Source of the DNA: Patescibacteria group bacterium
GTDB taxonomy: Bacteria > Patescibacteriota > Saccharimonadia > Saccharimonadales > CAIOMD01
Direction of reading: 5' to 3'
Assembly: GCA_030917025.1 (NCBI GenBank)
Contig: JAUPVN010000072.1
Location: 1 to 35,042 of the forward strand
Length of the DNA: 35,042 nt
Shown here: in pieces, positions 8,550 through 16,740 of the stretch
Numbering within the stretch: the stretch's first letter is position 1
Layout: each line of letters begins with the position of its first letter
Notes under the pieces: generated by a model
What the model was told of the DNA's origin: nothing
Seen by the model: only the letters and a program-made list of their open reading frames with translations
The model's database searches: none
Position numbers and translations under genes: made by a program

Positions 8550-9986
8550 TTATTGTGGTTTTAATATTAACATTTCTTGCGTGGTGGGATCTCCAACTAT
8601 AACGGCTCTGTTTAAGCTACTAGAGTAGGCCACTCCAGCGTAGGTATTTGCGGTAGGAGTGTTGTATGTGCCAAAAATAACCGGTGCAGAAGTGTTGGAT
8701 ATGTTAATTGTTTGAAATTCTGCCACATTACCGCTATTTGCTAAAAATAATACATCGGGGCTTTGAGCAATGTTTAAAGCTATATCATTTATGATTCCAC
8801 CATTGCCAATAGACACATTACCTAGTGCAGATGGAGATAGGGGGTTAGTTATGTCATATATGTAAAGTAAGTTAGATTGCCCAATAAATAAATTATTGTT
8901 GTTATGAGATATTGTTAGGGCGTTATTGGTGCCCGGTAAATTAATGCTACTTGCAAGCGTTGGTGCCGCTGGGTTGCTAACATTAACTATTTTAACCTCT
9001 TGAGTGTCTGAGGAAGAAGATACATAGGCATAATTGGGTATAACGGTTACCTCATAGGCTAAGCCGGTTAAATTGGTTGGCCCAAGATTTACTATACCAG
9101 AAAGCGTTGGTGCCGCTGGATTGGTAATGTTTATAACCGCTAATTGGCTGGTAGAAGCACTTATGGCAAGATAGACATAATTGCCTAATTTATATACGCC
9201 TCTGGCATCGTTATTACCACTGTTATTAAAGCTCCCCGTAAGCGTTGATGCCGCTGGGTTAGTTATGTTAATAATTTGTAATTCTTGCGTGTTAGAGCTA
9301 GAAGCTACGTATGCATATGAGCCGTCTATAAAAATGTTAGTTGGGTTGCCATTTAAAGATAAAGTCTGGACTAAGGTTGGGCTAGCAGGATTAGTAATAT
9401 TATAAACTAAGAAGTTTTGGGAGCCCCTGTTAATTACTACAAATGCGTAGTTACCGCTTATTTGGACCTTTAACCCGGCTTTTATATTTGGAAAATCAAC
9501 GGCTGAGTCTAGCCCTGGGTTACTCCAAGATAAATTAACTACTATATTAATATCGCGCCAGTTTGTTAGCCGCCCAACTAAATTAAACACACCCGTGCGT
9601 TGAAGATTTTGTTGCCAGTTAACGCTTATATTAACTTCTTTTGTTGTAGGGTTTACGGTACTTAATGTTACCGTTCTGGTAAAATTATTTTGCACGTCTG
9701 GAGTGTTGGGCACTAGCTGCCATTGGCCACTATTTTGCTGTAGGCCATATGCGCCATCTGCTAAGCTGCTAAAAGCCTGATAATTACTATCTTTAATATT
9801 TTTTACTGCTTCTAGACCTTGTTCTGCAATTTGGGTAGCCTGAGTTCTTTTGGCGCTAATGATTGAACTTTCTGTACCGTAAAAAATAGCCCCTACAATG
9901 CCAGATATCACAATTATTAGTAAGCTAGAAGCCAACAAAACTTCTATTAAAGTAAAGCCGCTACTGTTTGAAGATTTAGTTTTCAT
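8550..9986 (-). CDS. Prepilin fused to a C-terminal LVIVD-type beta-propeller
   Basis: 478 residues. Residues 1-35 are a class III prepilin signal and helix (NSSGFTLIEVLLASSLLIIV, cleaved after Gly10); 36-165 form a PilV-like pilin head (AKRTQATQIAEQGLEAVKNIKDSNY is typical; cut here into AKRTQATQ and GLEAVKNIKDSNY). Residues about 172-478 hold seven repeats of roughly 40 residues, each with a Y-A-Y/F-V strand, then a V/I-x-N-I-T-N-P-A-x-P-T-L segment. These match LVIVD repeats, which form a seven-bladed propeller. NPAAPTLS repeats are also near-identical at DNA level (around 8955, 9100 and 9240). It is made with the minor pilins, so it could sit at the pilus tip as an adhesin; that role is inferred. 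Confidence 0.85.
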   Translation of the reverse strand: MKTKSSNSSGFTLIEVLLASSLLIIVISGIVGAIFYGTESSIISAKRTQATQIAEQGLEAVKNIKDSNYQAFSSLADGAYGLQQNSGQWQLVPNTPDVQNNFTRTVTLSTVNPTTKEVNISVNWQQNLQRTGVFNLVGRLTNWRDINIVVNLSWSNPGLDSAVDFPNIKAGLKVQISGNYAFVVINRGSQNFLVYNITNPASPTLVQTLSLNGNPTNIFIDGSYAYVASSSNTQELQIINITNPAASTLTGSFNNSGNNDARGVYKLGNYVYLAISASTSQLAVINITNPAAPTLSGIVNLGPTNLTGLAYEVTVIPNYAYVSSSSDTQEVKIVNVSNPAAPTLASSINLPGTNNALTISHNNNNLFIGQSNLLYIYDITNPLSPSALGNVSIGNGGIINDIALNIAQSPDVLFLANSGNVAEFQTINISNTSAPVIFGTYNTPTANTYAGVAYSSSLNRAVIVGDPTTQEMLILKPQ

Positions 9987-10432
9987 TAGTAGTTTATTAC
10001 TCCGTTGCTACTTATATTTATAGTAAGATTTTGGCCAGATACATTAGATAATGTTACAGAACCAGGCACAACGGGCAAGCCAGTAACTTTTGCAAAAGAA
10101 AAATCGCTTAAGCCACTATAGGTTATATTTGGGGATATTTTAGATATTTGATCGTAAGATTGATCTCTGCTATTAAAATTATTACCTTTAAACAAAATTA
10201 TTTGTGATTGTTCTATTTTTACGCTCCAGGCGTCATCCTGGCTAGATAAGCGTGCTTTAATTTGTGCGTTTCTGGCATCGTTTACAAATGTAGAAACAGC
10301 AATATTTAGATCGTTTTTTGTTTGTGTGCTGCTATAAACAGATATAGATAAACCACTAAGCAAGGCAATTAAACTAATAACAAGCATTAACTCTATTAAA
10401 GTAAAGCCTTTATTGTTTTTTACGCATACCAT
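9986..10432 (-). CDS. GspH/FimT-like prepilin
   Basis: 148 residues: MVCVKNNKG then FTLIELMLVISLIALLSGL, with cleavage after Gly9 and Glu5 present. The following segment (YSSTQTKNDLNIAVSTFVNDARNAQIKAR, seen in pieces) and the beta-rich tail with DDAWSVKIEQSQIILF match the GspH/FimT layout of a pre-tip pseudopilin. The ATG directly follows the PilC stop (TAAATG) and its own stop overlaps the next start by 1 bp, so it is in the middle of a tightly coupled operon. Confidence 0.8.
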   Translation of the reverse strand: MVCVKNNKGFTLIELMLVISLIALLSGLSISVYSSTQTKNDLNIAVSTFVNDARNAQIKARLSSQDDAWSVKIEQSQIILFKGNNFNSRDQSYDQISKISPNITYSGLSDFSFAKVTGLPVVPGSVTLSNVSGQNLTINISSNGVINY

Positions 10433-11521
10433 TTATATATCGTTAAGATTACTTATAAGAGAATATATAGGTAAAATTATTGCTAACGCCAATACAACAA
10501 CAATTAGCCAAACGCTAATTAGTAGTATGGGCTCTAAAATTACCGAAAGATTTTTAGAGGTTGTGTCTACCTTTTCTTCGTATACTTTAGAGATTTGCAA
10601 AAATGATTTAGATAAATAGCCAGACTTTTCGCCCGTTGTGATTAAAGATCTTACTGTATTGGGCAATAATTTAGTTTTTTTATTTTTGGTGGATAGTAGA
10701 GTTTTAAAGCTTTCGCCCTGGGTTATTCCGTTTTCTAGGTATGAATACAGCTTTTTAAAAGCTCTATCGTTGGTTGATTCTTGCAAAGAGATAAAAACCA
10801 TTTCTATTGGTAGGCCGGCTTCTAGTAGAGTTCCGGCAATGTAACCCATTCGGGAAATTTCTATTTCTTTAACTAGTTTGTTAATGCCCGGGGCTTTTCT
10901 TATTATTTTAAAAACAAAATCACGAAATATTTTAACCCAAACTATTAAAATAAAAAATAGTAATGACATAACTAGGGTGAATATAAGTATTGTATATTTG
11001 TTATCTTGAATAAAATCTCCTAAGCTAATTAGGATTCTTGTTGGTAGGGGCAATTCTACGTTCATACCGCTAAATATAGTAGTTAGTCTTGGTAATATAA
11101 ACCAAGCAATAGTTAAGCCAACAACAATAGCAAGACCAAGTACCAAACTTGGGTAAAGCATGGCAGACTGTATGTGCGATTTAAACAGGCGATTTTTTTG
11201 GAGTTGTTTAGCCGCTAGATCTAGGTTTTCGCTTAATCTGCCGCTGTCTTCTCCACTTTTAATTAGTATTACCGTTGATACACTGTAAATACCACTTTTA
11301 TCTATTGCTTTCCAAAACGGTATGCCCTCTGATATTTGATTAATAATTTTTAAAATTGCTTTTTTAAGTTTTGGTGATTTTATATCATCTACAAAAGAAG
11401 ATAGGGCAGAATTTAAAGACGCCCCTGAGTCTACAAGCATGGCTAAATTTTCTAGTAATGTTTCGGCCTCTTTACCAAACCCAAATTTTTTTTTGCCAAT
11501 GATTTTGTCTTTGTTATTCAT
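10433..11521 (-). CDS. pilC: Type IV pilus inner-membrane platform protein PilC (GspF family)
   Basis: 362 residues, close to the usual 370-400. Two T2SSF cytosolic domains (about 19-145 and 222-345) each carry the family loop: GEDSGRL at 90-96 and GEKSGYL at 297-303. Membrane helices lie at about 122-144, 176-198 and 331-355. It anchors the PilB motor and the pilin rod at the cytoplasmic membrane. It begins 1 bp after PilB. An A9 tract encodes Lys10-Lys12 near the N-terminus, a second slippage-prone site in the cluster. Confidence 0.92.
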   Translation of the reverse strand: MNNKDKIIGKKKFGFGKEAETLLENLAMLVDSGASLNSALSSFVDDIKSPKLKKAILKIINQISEGIPFWKAIDKSGIYSVSTVILIKSGEDSGRLSENLDLAAKQLQKNRLFKSHIQSAMLYPSLVLGLAIVVGLTIAWFILPRLTTIFSGMNVELPLPTRILISLGDFIQDNKYTILIFTLVMSLLFFILIVWVKIFRDFVFKIIRKAPGINKLVKEIEISRMGYIAGTLLEAGLPIEMVFISLQESTNDRAFKKLYSYLENGITQGESFKTLLSTKNKKTKLLPNTVRSLITTGEKSGYLSKSFLQISKVYEEKVDTTSKNLSVILEPILLISVWLIVVVLALAIILPIYSLISNLNDI

Positions 11522-13207
11522 TTAGGTTTTACTATTAAATATAGTTGGTACGGGTGATACTCTTAGTAGTTCTTCTATTGTAGTATAGCCTTGGCTAACT
11601 TTTTGGATACCGTCTTCAAAGAGGGTTTTACTGTTGGTTTTGTAGGCTACTTCCCATATTTCGTTTTTGGATGGTTTTTTAAGAATAAGTTCTTTTAGTT
11701 CGTCATTTAATACAATAAATTCGTAAATTCCTATTCTGCCCTTATAGCCGGTATTATTGCATATTTTGCAACCCTTACCTTTGTAGATATTAGTTTTTGA
11801 TTTGCTTAATAAGTTTTTAAGCAGGGTGGCAGATTGTTTGTCTAGATTATGATCTGCAGAAAGTGATTCTATGTTTAAGTCTGTGCTTATTCTGCAAGAT
11901 TGGCATAATTTTCTAAGTAAGCGCTGCGCAACAACAAGTTCTAGTGTAGATGCTAATAAAAATGGCTCTGTACCAAGTTCTAACAAGCGTGGGATTGCGG
12001 TTGCGGCATCGTTTGAGTGAAAAGTTGTTAGCATTAAATGGCCCGTTAAAGCTGCATTAACAGAAATTTCTGCTGTTGCTAGATCTCTTATTTCTCCTAC
12101 TAAAATTACGTCTGGGTCTTGTCTTACAATAGACCTTAAGCCCTCACTAAAAGTAAAATTTGTTTGTGGGTCTACCTGCATTTGGGCAATACCCGGAATA
12201 ACGTATTCTACTGGGTCTTCTATGGTGGTAATATTTATACCTCTGTTTTTAATAAATTTTATTAAAGAATACAGAGTTGTAGTTTTACCAGAGCCCGTAG
12301 GCCCTGTTACTACTATCATTCCAAAAGGTTTTTTACCTGCAGTTTCTATAATTTGTTTGTGTTCTTGGCTTAGGCCTAAATCGTTTAGGGTAAATTCTGC
12401 ATTATGTGATGTTAGTAACCGTATTACGATTTTTTCGCCGCTTACTGTTGGTGCAATTGAAATACGCATATCTATTGAGCCAGTGGATTCGTGATCAAAA
12501 TGTACAGAACCGTCTTGCACGGTGTTGTGTTCGTCTATTCTAAGACTAGCCATAACTTTTATTCTGTTGATTACATTTTGGTAAAGATTAGTATCTATGT
12601 TTCCGGCATCTTGTAGTACACCATCTACGCGGATTCTAATTGTTACACTATTTGGCTCTGGTTCAAAGTGAACATCAGATGCACGCATTGCAGCAGCATC
12701 AATTATTATGGCTTCTATAATATCTGGGGCTACTTTAGAGCCAGATTTAATAATTTCGTTAAATCGTGTATCTAATGATTCTCTATAATCTATAAGGGCT
12801 TCGTCTATTTCGGCCGGCAACGCGTAACGGAGCTCTATTTTACGATTGTTAAATATGGTTTTTAAACTGTCTTTTAAGTCTGGGTTATTTGGTTTATCTG
12901 TAGCAATTATAACCTTGCCCTTTTCTATTTGGTAAACAACTACTCTGTATTTTTGGGCAAATTCTTTTGGGACTAAGCTAATTTCTTGGGGGGTTGGTTG
13001 ATGAGCATTAAAATCAGCAATAGCAAGATTGTATTTTTCTGCTACAGCCATAGCAATAATATCTTCGCTAATTAGGTTATTTTCTTTTAAATAGTCTGTT
13101 ATATTAGTACGAGCTTTGCTACTTTCTTGCCACGCCTTAACTGCCTCATCTTTGCTAAGGTAGTTTTCGTTTACGAGTAGTTCTAGTAGTTCTTTTTCTT
13201 CTTGCAT
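11522..13207 (-). CDS. pilB: Type IV pilus assembly ATPase PilB (GspE family)
   Basis: 561 residues. N-terminal MshEN-like domain (1-145), then the ATPase core with Walker A GPTGSGKTTT (302-311), Asp box TTIEDPVEY (327-335), Walker B DVILVGEIRD (366-375), His box TGHLMLTTFHSND (388-400) and the zinc tetracysteine CQSC...CKIC (435-483). It powers pilus extension. No PilT retraction ATPase is in the window. The ATG at 13207 has a GGTGG Shine-Dalgarno about 5 nt upstream and a good promoter. It heads pilB-pilC-pilins, with the receiver gene just before it. Confidence 0.95.
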   Translation of the reverse strand: MQEEKELLELLVNENYLSKDEAVKAWQESSKARTNITDYLKENNLISEDIIAMAVAEKYNLAIADFNAHQPTPQEISLVPKEFAQKYRVVVYQIEKGKVIIATDKPNNPDLKDSLKTIFNNRKIELRYALPAEIDEALIDYRESLDTRFNEIIKSGSKVAPDIIEAIIIDAAAMRASDVHFEPEPNSVTIRIRVDGVLQDAGNIDTNLYQNVINRIKVMASLRIDEHNTVQDGSVHFDHESTGSIDMRISIAPTVSGEKIVIRLLTSHNAEFTLNDLGLSQEHKQIIETAGKKPFGMIVVTGPTGSGKTTTLYSLIKFIKNRGINITTIEDPVEYVIPGIAQMQVDPQTNFTFSEGLRSIVRQDPDVILVGEIRDLATAEISVNAALTGHLMLTTFHSNDAATAIPRLLELGTEPFLLASTLELVVAQRLLRKLCQSCRISTDLNIESLSADHNLDKQSATLLKNLLSKSKTNIYKGKGCKICNNTGYKGRIGIYEFIVLNDELKELILKKPSKNEIWEVAYKTNSKTLFEDGIQKVSQGYTTIEELLRVSPVPTIFNSKT

Positions 13208-13235
13208 TTACCCACCGTTCTTTTTGTATAATTTT

Positions 13236-13264
13236 ATTGTATATAAGGATATAGTTTAGAGCAA
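13236..13264 (-). promoter_or_regulatory. Promoter of the pilB operon
   Basis: On the minus strand TTGCTC (13264 to 13259), a 17-nt spacer, then TACAAT (13241 to 13236). Initiation near 13229 gives a leader of about 22 nt containing the GGTGG ribosome site. This lets pilB be made independently of the receiver gene upstream. Confidence 0.55.
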
Positions 13265-13280
13265 CAGTATAATAGCTAAA

Positions 13281-13646
13281 TTAAATATACGTTTGAATTT
13301 TTAAGATTAGTTCTGCTAAAGATGTGTCTGATTTAATAAAAAAGTCTTTAACCCCAAAGTTGGTTGTTTTTATTTTATCTTCTTCTTGTGAAAGGTTGCT
13401 CATAACAATAACAGGTGTTTTATTTTTAGATATTTTCATATTTTGTAAAACGTTAAAACCATCTGATACGGGCATAATTAAGTCTAATAATAAAAGATCA
13501 TATTTATTATTTTTTAAGTATTGTATGGCCTGATCGCCATCGTTTGCAACCGTAACTACGTATCCAGCATTAGAGAGCTTAAGCTCCATGGCATGTGCTA
13601 GGGGTTTTTCGTCTTCTGCTATTAATATTTTTTTGCTAGGTTTCAC
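13281..13646 (-). CDS. Single-domain response regulator (receiver, CheY-like)
   Basis: 121 residues, a bare receiver with no output domain. The acidic pocket E11/D12, phospho-acceptor D55 (in DLLLLDLIMP), switch Ser83 (VIVMSNLS) and Lys105 (FFIKSD) are all present, so it should be phosphorylatable. Start is GTG at 13646; the overlapping ATG is followed at once by TGA. It lies 73 bp before pilB on the same strand, while the only histidine kinase in the window ends the cluster. A role in steering pilus output through protein contact, as for PilG/PilH-type regulators, is inferred from position. Confidence 0.88.
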   Translation of the reverse strand: MKPSKKILIAEDEKPLAHAMELKLSNAGYVVTVANDGDQAIQYLKNNKYDLLLLDLIMPVSDGFNVLQNMKISKNKTPVIVMSNLSQEEDKIKTTNFGVKDFFIKSDTSLAELILKIQTYI

Positions 13647-13656
13647 ATTAGCTACA

Positions 13657-13662
13657 ATTATA
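13657..13662 (-). promoter_or_regulatory. -10 element for the receiver gene
   Basis: Perfect TATAAT on the minus strand, ending 10 nt before the GTG start. The predicted leader is only about 4 nt, with no Shine-Dalgarno. No convincing -35 is seen. Confidence 0.5.
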
Positions 13663-13748
13663 AACCTATTTATCCAATATTAATAGCAAGGTATCTTACA
13701 GCATGAATGAAATAAATAAAAAGCATATTTTGATGGGTTGTTATTTGT

Positions 13749-13778
13749 TTGACGCTTACAGTTAAACAAGGTTACTAT
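13749..13778 (+). promoter_or_regulatory. Promoter of the HerA/TraC-like ATPase gene
   Basis: TTGACG (13749-13754), 18-nt spacer, TACTAT (13773-13778). Predicted start near 13785 leaves a 9-nt leader before the ATG at 13794. A second hexamer TACAAT (13779-13784) overlaps downstream. Confidence 0.55.
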
Positions 13779-13793
13779 TACAATAGGTAAATA

Positions 13794-16040
13794 ATGAATA
13801 CATCTAAACATCTTGGTTGCAGCTACTGGTTTGAACTGTACTTGATGCAGGACATTTATAGCCAAGCAGACTGGCAAAAGACTATACTTTCTGTATCGCA
13901 ATATATTGGTTTTATGCGTAATTGGCAGTTGATTATGCGTGTAGAAAACAGCACTGTTAGGTATTTTGTTGGCGCAAATAGTGATTTAGGTATGCTGTCT
14001 AACAATTTACAAGGAGTGGTTTTAAGACCAATTGCCGCCAATATAGTATCGCCCCCTAAAAATCCTAAACATGAAGGTTTAATAAGGTTGGTTACCGGTG
14101 GTAGTGCGCTAGATTTAAGAGAAAAATACATTGTAAAACGTGGTAAAGAGCTTGATTGGATAGTATTTTCTATTAGAACTATTAATGTAGAAAAAGCTTA
14201 CTGCAAAGCATCTTTTTATTTTAAGCTTGCCAACAACAGCTATAGCATGGCAAAAAAATTATTAATCGTTCCGCCAAGTATGTTATTAAAGGTTGATTTT
14301 GTACAAAATACTAAGTACTTACGTAAAAAACAACCAAAATACTTAGATATTCAAAAATCTCTACATATTATGCGTAGCGATGAGGTTGGCGCACTATTTG
14401 AGGTTGACACATTCCCGTATTTACCAAAAAATTATTATTTGCCCCTAGAAAGTTATGATTTTGATAAACACTCATTTATTATTGGCGCTAGTGGTAGCGG
14501 AAAGTCTAAATTAATTGACTTATTTATTAACCAGTTATTGTCTGATAGTATGAACCGGCAATCTTACAGGGTAATTGTAATTGATCCACACGCTTCTTTA
14601 GAAGATGATTTAGATAGTATACAGGGCAGTAACGTTATTAGATTTAAGGGCAGCGATGATGGCGCAGAACTGTTTGCTGGGGCTGGTACGGATATCTCTG
14701 CCGCAACCGAACTTACGGGCACGTTATTTAAATCTTTAATGGCAGATCAGTTTAACCCCAAGTTAGAGCGCGTCATGCGCTTTAGCCTGTTTGTTTTAAT
14801 GACGGCTCAAGTAATGTCTTTAGATAATTTAAAACGTTTTGTAACAGATATAGAATATCGTAATGCTTTATTAGACCATGTTAAGGGCTTTGTACCTGAT
14901 AATATTGTTAATTTTTTTGGATCAGATTTTAACGAGCTTAGAACAAAACATTATACAGAGGCAATATCGCCAATAGTTGCATTGGTAGAAGAAATGCAAA
15001 TGCAGCCATCTTTGGGTGAACAAAACGATAACGCTGCTTCTTTGCAGCGCCTTATTAGTGATTCGCCACTAACCGTTTTTTCTTTAAATAAAGTTAGTAT
15101 GGGCGAAAAGGTAGTAAAAACTGTTGCTGGTTTGCTAATTCAGCAAATATTTTTGCTGGCACAGGCGCATAGCTTTAACCAAAAAGTTATTTTAATAGTA
15201 GATGAAGTATCTGTTGTGCAAAATCCTGCTTTAGCGCAAATATTAGCAGAGGCACGTAAATATAATTTATATGTATTCTTAACTCAGCAGTATTTTGGCC
15301 AGATAGAAAAGGGCTTGCAAGACGCAATTTTTACTAATGTTTCTAATTATTATGCCTTTAGGGTATCAGAAGAAGACGCAAGGGCACTTGAGGGTAATTT
15401 AACTATAGAGTTACCCAAAGAAACTTTGTTAGAGGGTAAAGAAATTGGTAATAAAGAACAAGAAATTAGAGTGAGGATATTAACATCGCTTAATAGCCGA
15501 GAGTGTTTATTACGTTTAAGTAAAGATGGCCAAATTTTGCCATGCGTTAAGGCCCGCACCATGGATTTTACGGCCCCCAAAAGAATGCAAAATGACGATT
15601 TGCGTAAGGCTGCAATGGAAGATTTGCCCCAAAAATTTAAAGAAAAAGTGCAAACTCAACATTCTTTAAATATGGTAGAAGATGTAAATAGTAAGCTTGA
15701 AAAGTTTGCGGGGGAATCTGGGCAAAAAACCGCTAATAATGTAGAACGGCCTGCGTTAAAGCCTAAAGCTCAAGAAATATCTCCAGAAAAGTTTACCCAG
15801 CTTGGGCATGTTGCTGCTCCTGCGTACTTAACTAAACCTGTTACGTCTTTTGATTCTGCAAAAATGGATTTAGTATCATTAAATTCAATTGGTCCTAGTA
15901 GTTTTAATAATGGCACAAATGTAATAGCAACACAAAACACTTCTGTTTTAAACAGTAATGGTAGCCAAAAAGCCCCAACCCTAGAAGAATTTTTATCGCA
16001 GCAATCAACAAATTTTAATATTAATGAAAGGGAAATCTAA
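13794..16040 (+). CDS. HerA/TraC-like P-loop ATPase (VirB4/VirD4 superfamily)
   Basis: 748 residues. A poorly recognisable N-terminal domain (1-215) is followed by a FtsK-HerA-type motor: Walker A GASGSGKSK (231-239), VIVIDPHASLEDD strand, Walker B VILIVDEVSVV (about 464-474), and a C-terminal arginine-bearing segment ending in KDGQILPC near 585. The last 150 residues are low-complexity, Gln/Asn/Ser-rich, probably disordered. Such ATPases drive DNA or protein across membranes; related proteins in Saccharibacteria are usually annotated DUF87 or type IV secretion-like. No VirB6/B8/B10 partner is in the window, so the substrate is unknown. The stop lies 1 bp before the Cys-rich gene's ATG, so they form an operon. 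Confidence 0.75.
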   Translation: MNTSKHLGCSYWFELYLMQDIYSQADWQKTILSVSQYIGFMRNWQLIMRVENSTVRYFVGANSDLGMLSNNLQGVVLRPIAANIVSPPKNPKHEGLIRLVTGGSALDLREKYIVKRGKELDWIVFSIRTINVEKAYCKASFYFKLANNSYSMAKKLLIVPPSMLLKVDFVQNTKYLRKKQPKYLDIQKSLHIMRSDEVGALFEVDTFPYLPKNYYLPLESYDFDKHSFIIGASGSGKSKLIDLFINQLLSDSMNRQSYRVIVIDPHASLEDDLDSIQGSNVIRFKGSDDGAELFAGAGTDISAATELTGTLFKSLMADQFNPKLERVMRFSLFVLMTAQVMSLDNLKRFVTDIEYRNALLDHVKGFVPDNIVNFFGSDFNELRTKHYTEAISPIVALVEEMQMQPSLGEQNDNAASLQRLISDSPLTVFSLNKVSMGEKVVKTVAGLLIQQIFLLAQAHSFNQKVILIVDEVSVVQNPALAQILAEARKYNLYVFLTQQYFGQIEKGLQDAIFTNVSNYYAFRVSEEDARALEGNLTIELPKETLLEGKEIGNKEQEIRVRILTSLNSRECLLRLSKDGQILPCVKARTMDFTAPKRMQNDDLRKAAMEDLPQKFKEKVQTQHSLNMVEDVNSKLEKFAGESGQKTANNVERPALKPKAQEISPEKFTQLGHVAAPAYLTKPVTSFDSAKMDLVSLNSIGPSSFNNGTNVIATQNTSVLNSNGSQKAPTLEEFLSQQSTNFNINEREI

Positions 16041-16041
16041 C

Positions 16042-16740
16042 ATGGATGATAAACAAGCAAAAAATATATTAGATAAAGTTGTGGGCGCAGTATTTGGGTT
16101 TCAGAATCCGTTTAGTTTAGACCAAGCTATGCAAAAGTTTGCCTTTGATTATAAATTGCCTCAGCAAGTCTTTGATTCTGTTACCAGTGAGCCAACTTGG
16201 GCAACATCTACTAACCCAACAAGTTTTATGAAATTAGAGAATTTACGCAAACGCAGTGAACAGACGGACTGGATGGAGCCCCAGGAGCCCCTAAACAGTA
16301 TAGAAGATATTATTACAGCTTGGTCTAAAACTCGTTACATGACAACGGAAAGGCAAATTGACTCTATAAACGTGGGGCAAAGTGATACTGTTTATGGATG
16401 TGAAAATGTTTATAGAAGTTGTGATGTTACTAATTGTAAAAATATTATTTTTTGCGCTACCGTAAAAGACAGCGAATATATTGTGGCGGGTACCAGGTCT
16501 CAAACTTCTAGTTTTTGCATAAGGTTAGAAGATAGTCAGTTATGTTCTAATAGTTTTAATGTAAATTGGTCTGCTAAGGTTACTAATTGTTATTTCATTC
16601 AGGATTGTTATGACATTAGTGATTGTATGTTTTGCTCGCATATTTCTGGTAAGCGCTTTTGCATTGCCAATATGCAGTTTTCTGAAGAAGAGTATAAGCG
16701 TCTTAAAGAACTTGTTATTCGTTGGGTTTTAACTTCTTAG
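16042..16740 (+). CDS. Unrecognised Cys-rich protein downstream of the ATPase
   Basis: 232 residues from the ATG at 16042, chosen over the ATG at 16024 because the latter overlaps the ATPase end and lacks a ribosome site, while AAAGGGAAA precedes 16042. Residues 1-95 are helical; from about 110 to 215 there is a beta-rich stretch with about twelve cysteines in repeats such as YGCENVYRSC, VTNCKNIIFC, VTNCYFIQDC and ISDCMFCSH. The spacing suggests a right-handed beta-helix or a metal-binding ladder. The C-terminus (EEEYKRLKELVIRW) is a helix. No family is recognised. The 3' end overlaps the convergent GT4 gene by 26 bp. Tight linkage suggests it serves the ATPase. Confidence 0.75.
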   Translation: MDDKQAKNILDKVVGAVFGFQNPFSLDQAMQKFAFDYKLPQQVFDSVTSEPTWATSTNPTSFMKLENLRKRSEQTDWMEPQEPLNSIEDIITAWSKTRYMTTERQIDSINVGQSDTVYGCENVYRSCDVTNCKNIIFCATVKDSEYIVAGTRSQTSSFCIRLEDSQLCSNSFNVNWSAKVTNCYFIQDCYDISDCMFCSHISGKRFCIANMQFSEEEYKRLKELVIRWVLTS

